Shown: positions 36,375 to 45,499 of the stretch, in pieces | Layout: each line of letters opens with the position of its first letter | How positions within the stretch are numbered: position 1 is the first letter of the stretch | Assembly (NCBI RefSeq): GCF_020805785.1 | Contig: NZ_JAJGZV010000003.1 | Span: forward strand, 707,730 to 771,729 | Length of the DNA stretch: 64,000 nucleotides | Source: Flavobacterium chungbukense | GTDB lineage: Bacteria > Bacteroidota > Bacteroidia > Flavobacteriales > Flavobacteriaceae | Direction: 5' to 3' | Program-made: the position numbers and the translations under genes | The notes under the pieces: generated by a model | What the model was told of the DNA's origin: nothing | Seen by the model: the letters and a program-made list of their open reading frames with translations, nothing else | Databases searched by the model: none

Positions 36375-38861
36375 ATGCAAATTACAAAAACTATAAAAAG
36401 CATAAGTTTATTGGCTGTCGCATCCGGATTAATTTTATTTAATTCCTGCGCTAAAAAAGAGGATGCATTTACAAATAGAAAAGTTTCTTTTAATTCAGAT
36501 TGGAGTTTTTATCTTAATGATAGTATTGTTGATAAAGATACAATCGGAAATACTACAAAATGGAGAACTTTAGATGTTCCGCACGATTGGAGCATCGAAG
36601 GAAAATTTGACGAAAAAAGCCCTGCAGGTTATGGAGGCGGAGCATTAAACGGAGGTTTAGGCTGGTACAAAAAATCATTCAAAGTAAATGCCGCAGACAG
36701 TAGCAAAGTAACTTCTGTTATTTTTGATGGTGTTTACAAAGACAGCGAAGTCTGGGTAAATGGACATTATTTAGGAAAACGTCCAAACGGATATATTGGT
36801 TTTCAGTATGATATGTCACCGTACTTAAATTACGGAGAAAAAAACAACGAAATCATTGTTAAGGTTGACAATTCAAAACAACCCAATTCACGTTGGTATT
36901 CGGGTTCAGGAATTTTTAGAAATGTCTGGATCGAAACCACAGATAAACTTCATGTAGGACAATGGGGAACGTATATTACAACTCCAAAGGTTACTGCAGA
37001 AAAAGCTTCCGTTAATTTTGAAACAACTATTCAAAATCAATATGCTGAAGAAAAAAAGGCTGTTATAACCACTACTATTTTTAAAGAAGATACCAAAGTA
37101 ACATCGGTTACTCAAAATATAACAATTGGCGCCAATGCCAATCAAACCCTAAAACAATCGGCAGAAGTTGAAACTCCGATTTTATGGTCGGTTGAAAAAC
37201 CAGAATTGTACACAGCAGTTACTGAAATTTCGCTTGACGATAAAATCATCGATCAATACAAAACCAATTTCGGAATCAGAGATTTTAAATTTGACTTAAA
37301 CAAAGGTTTTATTTTGAATGGAAAACAGGTCAAAATAAAAGGTGTTTGTCTGCATCACGATTTAGGTCCATTAGGTGCTGCGATTAATACGCGTGCAATC
37401 GAACGACAATTGGAAATCATGAAAGAAATGGGTGTAAACGGAATTAGAACTTCTCATAATCCGCCTGCACCAGAACTTTTAGATCTTTGTGATAAAATGG
37501 GTTTCATTGTCATGGATGAAGCTTTCGACATGTGGAAACAAACCAAAACCAAATACGATTACGGAAACGACTGGGACAAATGGCATAAAAAAGACTTAAT
37601 TGATCAATTGCTTCGCGACCGAAATCATCCAAGTATTTTTGTTTGGAGCATCGGAAATGAAATTCCAGAACAATGGAATGAAAAAGGGGTTGAAATTGCC
37701 AAAGAATTAGCGGCAATTACGCGTCAATACGACAAAACGCGTCCGTTAACCGCAGCGATGAATCCGCCGGTAAATATGAATATTGATGCGGTGACTTTAC
37801 AGTTTGAGAAAAAAGACGTATCAATTAATCCGCTTGCAGGATCAGGAGTTTTAGATTTAATCGGATACAATTATGCGCATCAAACGTATGAACATCATTT
37901 AAAAAACTTTCCAAACACGCCTTTCATTGCAACCGAAACCACTTCAGGTTTACAGACAAGAGGTTATTATGATGCGGTTTCAGACACTATCAAAAAATGG
38001 CCGGTAAGATGGGATTTAAAATTCACAGAAGGAAATCCAGGAAATACGGTTTCAGCTTATGATCAGGTTCAGACGCCGTGGGGTTCTACGCACGAAGCGA
38101 CTTGGAAAGTCATTAAAAAACACGATTTTCTTTCTGGAATGTACATTTGGACAGGTTTCGATTATATCGGAGAACCAACGCCTTACGAATGGCCGTCAAT
38201 CAGTTCTTATTTCGGAATTGTAGATCTAGCCGGTTTCCCGAAAGACGTTTATTATATGTACCAAAGCGAATGGACAGATAAAACCGTTCTTCATATTTTC
38301 CCGCATTGGAATTGGAAAGCGGGACAAACTGTCGATGTTTGGGCCTATTACAATAAAGCCGATGAGGTGGAACTTTTTGTAAACGGAAAATCTGTTGGAA
38401 AAAGAAGTAAAAAAGGAGACGATTTGCATGTAATATGGAGAATTCCTTTTGAAGCAGGAACTTTAAAAGCCATTTCTCGTAAAGGTGGAAAAGTGGTTTT
38501 AGAAAAAGAAATTAAAACGGCTGGAAATCCATCTCAATTAAAATTGACAGCAGACAGAAGTACCATCAAAGCAGATAAAAGCGATTTGTCATTTATCACA
38601 GTTGATATTTTAGATGATAAAGGAACTTTCGTTCCAAATGCGAATAACGAAATTAATTTCTCTTTAAAAGGAAACGGAAAAATTGTTGGCGTTTGCAGCG
38701 GAGATCCAGTAAGTCACGAATCATACAAAGGAAATAAACACACCGCTTTGGCTGGAAAATGTTTGGTAATTGTACAATCTGGAGATCAATCAGGAAGATT
38801 AGAATTGACCGCAAAAGCAAACGGCTTAAAACAAGCAACAATTGTAATTACAACCGAATGA
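36375..38861 (+). CDS. Glycoside hydrolase family 2 (probable beta-galactosidase)
   Basis: The 828-residue lipoprotein (signal ending LFNSC) carries the GH2 sugar-binding, Ig-like and TIM-barrel domains: VPHDWSIEG, KGVCLHHDLG, NGIRTSHNPP. The acid/base Glu is in SIGNEIPE near residue 428 and the nucleophile in IATETTSG near 521. C-terminal DUF4982-like and Ig-like domains follow. In a xyloglucan PUL it would remove side-chain galactose in the periplasm. GH2 also covers beta-glucuronidase and beta-mannosidase; galactosidase is favoured by context. Confidence 0.92.
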   Translation: MQITKTIKSISLLAVASGLILFNSCAKKEDAFTNRKVSFNSDWSFYLNDSIVDKDTIGNTTKWRTLDVPHDWSIEGKFDEKSPAGYGGGALNGGLGWYKKSFKVNAADSSKVTSVIFDGVYKDSEVWVNGHYLGKRPNGYIGFQYDMSPYLNYGEKNNEIIVKVDNSKQPNSRWYSGSGIFRNVWIETTDKLHVGQWGTYITTPKVTAEKASVNFETTIQNQYAEEKKAVITTTIFKEDTKVTSVTQNITIGANANQTLKQSAEVETPILWSVEKPELYTAVTEISLDDKIIDQYKTNFGIRDFKFDLNKGFILNGKQVKIKGVCLHHDLGPLGAAINTRAIERQLEIMKEMGVNGIRTSHNPPAPELLDLCDKMGFIVMDEAFDMWKQTKTKYDYGNDWDKWHKKDLIDQLLRDRNHPSIFVWSIGNEIPEQWNEKGVEIAKELAAITRQYDKTRPLTAAMNPPVNMNIDAVTLQFEKKDVSINPLAGSGVLDLIGYNYAHQTYEHHLKNFPNTPFIATETTSGLQTRGYYDAVSDTIKKWPVRWDLKFTEGNPGNTVSAYDQVQTPWGSTHEATWKVIKKHDFLSGMYIWTGFDYIGEPTPYEWPSISSYFGIVDLAGFPKDVYYMYQSEWTDKTVLHIFPHWNWKAGQTVDVWAYYNKADEVELFVNGKSVGKRSKKGDDLHVIWRIPFEAGTLKAISRKGGKVVLEKEIKTAGNPSQLKLTADRSTIKADKSDLSFITVDILDDKGTFVPNANNEINFSLKGNGKIVGVCSGDPVSHESYKGNKHTALAGKCLVIVQSGDQSGRLELTAKANGLKQATIVITTE

Positions 38862-38874
38862 TAAGTTGCGCTAT

Positions 38875-38968
38875 CCTAACAGGTTTTCAAAACCTGTTAG
38901 GTATCAATATATTTAATTAAGATATTAAAATAAATAAAATACCTAACAGGTTTTTGAAACCTGTTAGG
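38875..38968. repeat. Two copies of a 27-bp CCTAACAGG palindrome
   Basis: 38875-38901 and 38942-38968 each read CCTAACAGGTTTT-n-AAACCTGTTAGG. A third copy is at 43782-43808 and a worn one near 51462-51487. Confidence 0.85.
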
Positions 38969-38994
38969 ATAACTAACATCTAGATTATTAACCA

Positions 38995-41394
38995 ATGAAA
39001 AACTCAAAACTAACCGCATTATTTTCTGCTCTTATGTTTGGATTTTTGGCAGTTCCAAATGCTAATGCACAAATCCAAAATGCAGACGTATTAAATGCTC
39101 CAATAGATATCAGTAAGGATTTTCAGAATTATCTGAACACTTTTTATTTCGCAGACGAATTGGCTTCTTTTGATCCTGCAACGGGAAAAGGAACCATTAA
39201 ATATCTGCGATACAATTATAAAACACGTCAGGCTTTCAACAACATGATGATGAAACCTGATGTGGAAAAAGCAAACGAATTTCCAACAACAGAATATGCA
39301 GAATCTCCTGTTTTGCCATTCGAAATTCAGTTTGTTTCAGATCGAACGGTTAGAATCAAAACTACTTCTGGACCGCAATTTCACCCAGAAAAAGAATCAT
39401 TGATGTTGATTGACGGTGTTGCGCCAAATCACCCAGAATTATGGAAATATGCTAAAATCGAAGGCGGTCACAGTTATACAAGCAAACACGGGAAAGTTGA
39501 AATTTTGACAAAACCTTGGCACGTAAAAATCTACGATGAAAAGGGAAAACTGCTGACAAGTACACTTCACGATACCGATTTTAAAAACACATACACACCA
39601 ACACTTCCCTTTTCTTACGTTCGCAGAAACAGCGATTATTCAAGAAGTATGGGCGCGGCTTTCAGCTTAGAACCAGATGAAAAAATATTTGGCTGCGGAG
39701 AATCATTCACGCAATTCAACAAACGCGGACAAAAAGTAGTTTTATGGACAGATGACGCCAACGGAATCCAAAATGAAACGATGTACAAACCTATTCCGTT
39801 TTACATGAGCAGCCGTGGTTATGGCGTTTTCATGCACCATTCAACACCAATTACAGTGGATTTCGGGAAATACTTTTCAAGTGCCAACGAAATGTACATT
39901 GGAGACGACGAAGCCGATTTGTTTTTCTTCATCGGAGAACCAAAAGATATCTTAGACCAATACACGAATTTGACTGGAAAAGCGGCTATGCCACCACTTT
40001 GGTCTTTCGGTTTCTGGATGAGTAGAATTACTTATTTTTCTGAAAAAGAAGGAAGAGAAGTAGCCAGAGATTTGCGTAAATACAAAATCCCAACCGATGT
40101 TATTCACTTTGATACAGGCTGGTTTGATGTAGATTGGAGAAACAACTACGAGTTTGCAAAATCTCGTTTCCCAGACGCTACAAAAATGATGTCTGATTTG
40201 AAGAAAGACGGTTTCCAAGTTTGTCTTTGGCAGTTGCCTTATTTCACGCCAAAGAATACTTTGTTCCCAGAAATCATGGATAAAAACTTAGCGGTAAGAG
40301 ACAGAAAAGGAAATCTTCCATATGAAGATGCTGTTTTAGATTTCTCAAATCCTGAAACGGTAACTTGGTACCAAGGAAAATTGAAAAAATTATTTGATGA
40401 AGGCGTTGCAGTTTTCAAAGTAGATTTTGGAGAAGCTGCTCCGCCAGACGGAATTTATCATTCTGGTAGAACAGGTTTCTACGAACATAATTTATATCCG
40501 TTACGATACAATAAAGCAGTTGCAGAAATCACTCAAAAAGAAAAAGGATATACTTTAATCTGGGCAAGAAGTACATGGGCAGGATCACAACGTTACCCTT
40601 TACATTGGGGAGGAGACTCTGAAACTACAAACGGAGCGATGTCGGCAGAATTACGTGGTGGACTTTCTTTAGGATTAAGCGGATTCAGTTTTTGGAGTCA
40701 TGATGTTGGAGGTTTCGCAACTAAATCTCCTGAGAACATTTACAGAAGATGGACACCTTTCGGAATGTTAACTTCACACGTAAGAAGCCACGGAGAACCG
40801 CCTCGTGAACCTTGGTTGTACAGCAAAGATTTCTTAGAAGGATTTAGAAAAGCTGATAATATGCGTTACGAATTAATGCCATATATCTACGCTCAGGCAA
40901 AAGAAAGTTCTCAAAAAGGTTTGCCAATGATGCGTGCTCTTTTTGTAGAATATCCAAACGATCCGGGCGCTTGGTTAGTCGACAATCAATATTTATTTGG
41001 ATCAAGCATGTTGGTTGCACCGCTTTTTGAAGAAGTTGAAGAAAGAGACGTTTATCTTCCAGAAGGAACGTGGATCGATTACCAAACTAAAAAAGTGTAC
41101 CAATCGGGCTGGCATAAAATTAAAGCGGGCGAAGTGCCAATTATCGTTTTAATTAAAGACGGAACTGCAATTCCCCATATCGGTTTAGCGCAGTCTACAA
41201 AAGATATGGATTGGAGCAAATTGACTTTGAAAGTGTATGCAAGTGATAAAACCACTTCGGCAACAGCCAAAGTATTTTTACCAGAAGGCGATGCAGTACA
41301 AGAAATAAAAGTGAATAAAACTGGCAACAATTTTGAAGTAGCTGCAAATCCACTAAACGGAAAAACCACTTTTAAAACCGAGTGGATTAAATAA
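38995..41394 (+). CDS. Glycoside hydrolase family 31 (probable alpha-xylosidase)
   Basis: The 799-residue exported enzyme (signal ending PNANAQ) has the GH31 barrel with nucleophile Asp in FKVDFGEAAPP (residue 477) and acid/base Asp in HWGGDSE (near 541), plus RSTWAGSQRYP. The KVDFGE form is typical of alpha-xylosidases. It would release xylose from xyloglucan oligosaccharides in the periplasm, the signature step of the pathway. Flanked on both sides by palindromic repeats. Confidence 0.93.
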   Translation: MKNSKLTALFSALMFGFLAVPNANAQIQNADVLNAPIDISKDFQNYLNTFYFADELASFDPATGKGTIKYLRYNYKTRQAFNNMMMKPDVEKANEFPTTEYAESPVLPFEIQFVSDRTVRIKTTSGPQFHPEKESLMLIDGVAPNHPELWKYAKIEGGHSYTSKHGKVEILTKPWHVKIYDEKGKLLTSTLHDTDFKNTYTPTLPFSYVRRNSDYSRSMGAAFSLEPDEKIFGCGESFTQFNKRGQKVVLWTDDANGIQNETMYKPIPFYMSSRGYGVFMHHSTPITVDFGKYFSSANEMYIGDDEADLFFFIGEPKDILDQYTNLTGKAAMPPLWSFGFWMSRITYFSEKEGREVARDLRKYKIPTDVIHFDTGWFDVDWRNNYEFAKSRFPDATKMMSDLKKDGFQVCLWQLPYFTPKNTLFPEIMDKNLAVRDRKGNLPYEDAVLDFSNPETVTWYQGKLKKLFDEGVAVFKVDFGEAAPPDGIYHSGRTGFYEHNLYPLRYNKAVAEITQKEKGYTLIWARSTWAGSQRYPLHWGGDSETTNGAMSAELRGGLSLGLSGFSFWSHDVGGFATKSPENIYRRWTPFGMLTSHVRSHGEPPREPWLYSKDFLEGFRKADNMRYELMPYIYAQAKESSQKGLPMMRALFVEYPNDPGAWLVDNQYLFGSSMLVAPLFEEVEERDVYLPEGTWIDYQTKKVYQSGWHKIKAGEVPIIVLIKDGTAIPHIGLAQSTKDMDWSKLTLKVYASDKTTSATAKVFLPEGDAVQEIKVNKTGNNFEVAANPLNGKTTFKTEWIK

Positions 41395-41757
41395 ATAAAA
41401 TAGCCACTAATTACACGAATTTCCACGAATTGAATTGGTGATAATTGGTGCAATTCGTGGCAAAAAATAAAATATTTAAACACATAGAAACATAGGTTTT
41501 TGTTTGTGAATAAAAGGAAAATGGAAAGAAACTAGTTTCTCATACATAGAAACTATGTTTGTTTAAACAAGTGAAACGCCTTTTTTTAAGTTTCCAATAA
41601 GCTATGATTCTATGTGTTTAAAAAAGTTTAAGCCACAGATTAAAGGATTAAAAAGATTAAAATAAATCTGCAAAAATCTGCCAAATCTGCGAGAAAAAAA
41701 TCCGCAAACAAAAAAATCCTTTTAATCTGTGGCAAAAAAAATATAATACCAAAAAAC
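41395..41757. repeat. Gap of 363 bp made of three different inverted-repeat families
   Basis: No gene. Three elements lie side by side: a CACGAATT-type repeat (41403-41461), the 138-bp element with 16-bp ends (41480-41617), and a GCCACAGATTAAAGGATT-type repeat (arms 41632-41649 and 41715-41733, one-base indel). Confidence 0.8.
41480..41617. repeat. MITE-like interspersed repeat, copy 2 (inverted relative to copy 1)
   Basis: Ends ACACATAGAAACATAG (41480-41495) and CTATGATTCTATGTGT (41602-41617). Its interior matches the reverse complement of 8542-8673, including AAAAGGAAA, AAGAAACxAGTTTC and GTGAAACGCCTTTTT. Confidence 0.85.
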
Positions 41758-43764
41758 ATGAAAAACTATCTAATTCTCCCAGCCGTATTGTTTTCGATAG
41801 CAATAGGCTACAGTCAAAAAACGAAAAGTGCTTACGAATTGGCATCGCCAAACGGAAAGAATAAAATCAAATTTGAGCTGGTAAAAAATGCTCCAAAATA
41901 CGCAGTTTCTCACGGAAAGACAGAAGTAATTTCTCCGTCAGATATGGGATTTGTTTTAAAAGGAAACGAAGATTTAAGTTCAAACTTTGAAATAAAAGGA
42001 GCAAAAACTTCTACGTTTGACGAAACTTGGGAACAAGTTTGGGGAGAAAAGAAAAACATCAGAAATCACTACAATCAATTGGTAGTTGATTTACAGCAAA
42101 AGACTGGAAACAAAAGAAAATTACAAATTCAGTTTCGCGCTTTTGATGACGGAGTGGCTTTTAGATACGTTTATCCAAAACAAATTGTAAAAGACAGCAT
42201 TTTCATCATGGATGAAAAAACGACTTTCAACTTAAAAGAAGACGGAAAAGCTTGGTGGATTCCGGCAAACAGAGAAAACCGTGACGAATATCTTTTTAAA
42301 GATGCGCCGGTAAGTACTTTGGATACCGTTTTAACTCCATTAACAATTGAAAGCAAAAGCGGATTAGCGTTGAGTTTTCACGAAGCAAACTTGATCGATT
42401 TTGCAAGTATGACTTTGGTAAACACAAAAGGAACAGAACTAAAATCAGATTTAGTGCCTTGGGCAGATGGAATAAAAGTTCGTGTAAAAGATACTTTCAC
42501 TTCTTCTTGGAGAACACTTCAAATTGGAGAAAATCCGGGAGAATTAATTACTTCATATTTGGTTTTAAACTTAAACGAACCAAACAAATTAAAAAATACA
42601 AACAGCTATTTCAAACCTTATAAATATTTAGGAATCTGGTGGGGAATGCATATTGGGAAATACACTTTCTGGGAAAGTGACAAACAAGGTGCAACAACCA
42701 AAAATGCAGAAACGTATATTGACTTTACAGCAAAAGAAGGTTTCAACCATTTATTAATCGAAGGATGGAACAAAGGTTGGACGCCGGGTTGGTACGAAAA
42801 CCGTATGCACATGTTCAGCTTCACGAAAAGTGCCGATAATTTCGATTTAGAAAAAGTAGTGGAATATGGAAAGAAAAAGAACATCGAATTAATCGGATAC
42901 CACGAAACAGGTTCAAACTTAATTAACTACTTAAAAGAAGTTGACGAAGGTTTTGCTTTATACAAAAAACTAGGAATTCATACCGTAAAAATTGGTCACG
43001 TAGGTTCTAAATTGAATATGAAACAAATGCACTTCGGACAGTTTGGAGTAAACTATTTCAGATATATTTTAGAAAAAGCAGCGCAATACGATTTAGCCGT
43101 TTTATACCATGAATCTATAAAAGATACGGGAGAAAGAAGAACTTTTCCAAACATGGTTTCTAGAGAAGCAGCGCGCGGACAAGAATATAATGCTTGGAGC
43201 GAAGGAAATCCGCCAAACCATTTAAGTATAATTCCGTTTACAAGATTACTTTCTGGACCAATGGATTTTACACCTGGAATTTTTGATGTTGAGGTCAAAC
43301 AAGGTTATCCAGGAAAAAGAATTCAGGGAACAGTTGGACAGCAATTGGCATTGTACGTTACGATTTATTCTCCAATTCAAATGTTAGCCGATCTTCCAGA
43401 AAATTACGAAGGAAAACCAGCTTTACAATTCTTAAAAGATGTTCCAACAGATTGGGAAGACACTAAAATCTTAGAAGGAAAAATTGGCGAATACATTACA
43501 ACAGCAAGAAAAGATAGAAACAGCGCCGACTGGTATTTAGGAACTTTGACAAATGAAAAACCAAGAAATGTTGAGGTTTCATTATCATTTTTAGATCCAA
43601 AAGCGACTTACGAAGCACAGATTTATGTAGATGCTGAAGGAACAGATCAAACGCATAATCCAGAAGCAGTAGCAATTTCTAAGAAAACAGTAAAAGCTTC
43701 AGATAAATTACAATTGAAATTAGGTGGAGCTGGCGGTGGAGCAGTAAGATTCAAAAAAATATAA
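41758..43764 (+). CDS. Glycoside hydrolase family 97
   Basis: The 668-residue exported enzyme (signal ending AIGYSQ) has the GH97 layout: N-terminal beta-sandwich (ASPNGKNKIKFEL), barrel (YLGIWWGMHIGKYTFWES, LLIEGWNKGW) and C-terminal sandwich. The retaining subgroup has an Asp in a VDF-like strand; here that strand reads TVKIGHVGSK, while LYHESIK and SREAARGQEYN supply Glu residues as in SusB, so an inverting alpha-glucosidase/SusB-like mechanism is likelier than a retaining alpha-galactosidase. GH97 is not a standard part of xyloglucan loci. Confidence 0.92.
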   Translation: MKNYLILPAVLFSIAIGYSQKTKSAYELASPNGKNKIKFELVKNAPKYAVSHGKTEVISPSDMGFVLKGNEDLSSNFEIKGAKTSTFDETWEQVWGEKKNIRNHYNQLVVDLQQKTGNKRKLQIQFRAFDDGVAFRYVYPKQIVKDSIFIMDEKTTFNLKEDGKAWWIPANRENRDEYLFKDAPVSTLDTVLTPLTIESKSGLALSFHEANLIDFASMTLVNTKGTELKSDLVPWADGIKVRVKDTFTSSWRTLQIGENPGELITSYLVLNLNEPNKLKNTNSYFKPYKYLGIWWGMHIGKYTFWESDKQGATTKNAETYIDFTAKEGFNHLLIEGWNKGWTPGWYENRMHMFSFTKSADNFDLEKVVEYGKKKNIELIGYHETGSNLINYLKEVDEGFALYKKLGIHTVKIGHVGSKLNMKQMHFGQFGVNYFRYILEKAAQYDLAVLYHESIKDTGERRTFPNMVSREAARGQEYNAWSEGNPPNHLSIIPFTRLLSGPMDFTPGIFDVEVKQGYPGKRIQGTVGQQLALYVTIYSPIQMLADLPENYEGKPALQFLKDVPTDWEDTKILEGKIGEYITTARKDRNSADWYLGTLTNEKPRNVEVSLSFLDPKATYEAQIYVDAEGTDQTHNPEAVAISKKTVKASDKLQLKLGGAGGGAVRFKKI

Positions 43765-43781
43765 CTATTAGATTTTAGTAT

Positions 43782-43808
43782 CCTAACAGGTTTTCGAAAC
43801 CTGTTAGG
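43782..43808. repeat. CCTAACAGG palindrome, third copy
   Basis: Same 27-bp palindrome as at 38875 and 38942, in the gap between the GH97 and GH39 genes. Confidence 0.85.
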
Positions 43809-43828
43809 ATAACCAAAACCATTTTCAG

Positions 43829-45400
43829 ATGAAAAGAATTTTAATATTATTGATTTTAATTCATTCAATTCAAATCATTGGACAAAACAATAATGCTGAA
43901 AACCGAATCATAAAAGTAGATTTCAAAAAAGAAGCAGGAAAATTAAACACCATGTTCAAAGAATGCATTGGTGCCGGAAGAGCAAACGAAGGTTTGCGAG
44001 CCGACTGGCAGCAACAATTAGAATTGGTAAAAAGAGAATGCGATTTTAAATACATCCGCTTTCATGGTTTATTGTCAGATGATATGGCGGTTTATCGTGA
44101 AGACAACAAAGGAAATCCAGAATACAACTACCAATATGTAGACGTTTTGTTCGATTATATTGTGAGTCTTAAAATGAAACCTTTTGTAGAATTAGGTTTT
44201 ATGCCAAATGCATTGGCAAGCGGAAAAGAAACGATTTTTTGGTGGAAAGGAAACGTAACACCTCCAAAAGATTATAAAAAATGGGAAGATTTGATTAAAA
44301 ATCTAACTGCTCATTTTAAAGAACGTTACGGAGATGACGAAGTAAAAACATGGTACTTTGAAGTTTGGAATGAGCCTAACTTATCACCAGGTTTCTGGAC
44401 AGGAACGCAGCAAGAATATTTTAAACTATACGATTATGCAGCCCGCGGTGTAAAAGCTGTAAATCCTGCATATAAAGTTGGCGGACCAGCAACGGCGGGT
44501 GCTGGATGGGTTCCGGAAACAATTGATTTTTGTGTGAAAAATAATGTGCCATTGGATTTTATTTCGACACATACTTATGGCGTAAATCAAGGATATTTGG
44601 ATGAATTCGGAACTTCTGGAACAGTTTTGAGTCCAGACGTGAATAGTATCAACGGAGATGTTATAAATTCGCGTAAGCAGATTACCAATTCGGCTAAAGC
44701 AAATTTAGAATTGCATTATACAGAATGGAGTTCTTCTTACACGCCTGCAGATCCCATTCACGACAGTTATCATTCGGCAGCTTACATTCTGCAAAAACTC
44801 AAGCAAGTTGGCAATGCGGCAAACTCGATGTCATACTGGGTTTTTACCGATATTTTTGAAGAACCAGGACCAAGATTTACCCCTTTTCACGGTGGTTTTG
44901 GATTGTTGAATACGCAGGGAATCAAAAAGCCAGCTTATTTCTCTTATTATTTAATGAATAAATTAGGAGAAACAGAACTTCAAAATTCAGATAAAGCTTC
45001 GTGGACTTCCAAAAATGCAAAAGGCGATGTACAAGTTTTATTATGGGATTTTACGAATACGCACCCAGGCGATAAAGTTTGGAACCAAACTTATTACATT
45101 CAGGATCTTCCATCAAAAGAAAAAGGAAAAGTAAAAGTGGAGATTGATGGGATTCAGAAAGGAAAATATCTTTTAGAAATTTACAAAGTGGGTTATAAAG
45201 TAAATGACGCTTACGCAGATTATTTGGCGATGAATAAACCAAGTCAGCTAACCCGTGAACAAGTAAAATCCATAAAAGATAAAAATAATGGAGCGCCAAT
45301 TTCAACAGAAAAAATTACAATTGACGCAAAAGGAACTTTCAGCAGAGAATTTAAAATCAATGAAAATGATGTTGTCATGCTGAATTTAATTAAACAATAA
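43829..45400 (+). CDS. Glycoside hydrolase family 39
   Basis: The 523-residue exported enzyme has acid/base Glu182 in VWNEPN and nucleophile Glu299 in LHYTEWSSSY, the GH39 clan A pair, and a C-terminal beta domain. GH39 holds beta-xylosidases, alpha-L-iduronidases and alpha-L-arabinofuranosidases. In this PUL a beta-xylosidase or an arabinofuranosidase acting on side chains would make sense. It begins 65 bases after the GH97 stop, with a palindromic repeat in between. Confidence 0.92.
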   Translation: MKRILILLILIHSIQIIGQNNNAENRIIKVDFKKEAGKLNTMFKECIGAGRANEGLRADWQQQLELVKRECDFKYIRFHGLLSDDMAVYREDNKGNPEYNYQYVDVLFDYIVSLKMKPFVELGFMPNALASGKETIFWWKGNVTPPKDYKKWEDLIKNLTAHFKERYGDDEVKTWYFEVWNEPNLSPGFWTGTQQEYFKLYDYAARGVKAVNPAYKVGGPATAGAGWVPETIDFCVKNNVPLDFISTHTYGVNQGYLDEFGTSGTVLSPDVNSINGDVINSRKQITNSAKANLELHYTEWSSSYTPADPIHDSYHSAAYILQKLKQVGNAANSMSYWVFTDIFEEPGPRFTPFHGGFGLLNTQGIKKPAYFSYYLMNKLGETELQNSDKASWTSKNAKGDVQVLLWDFTNTHPGDKVWNQTYYIQDLPSKEKGKVKVEIDGIQKGKYLLEIYKVGYKVNDAYADYLAMNKPSQLTREQVKSIKDKNNGAPISTEKITIDAKGTFSREFKINENDVVMLNLIKQ

Positions 45401-45499
45401 TAGAGAGAAAAACCACTAGCATAAAAAAAGTATTAATGGTATTTAAAGACGATGTGTGAGGAATCAAAAATCTTTAAATCAAAAAACACCTAACTATCT

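Noticed and set aside
8542..41617. Composite transposon bounded by the two ~135-bp elements
   Set aside because: The copies are inverted but the DNA between them is ordinary core genome with glyS, thiL and lepA and no transposase.
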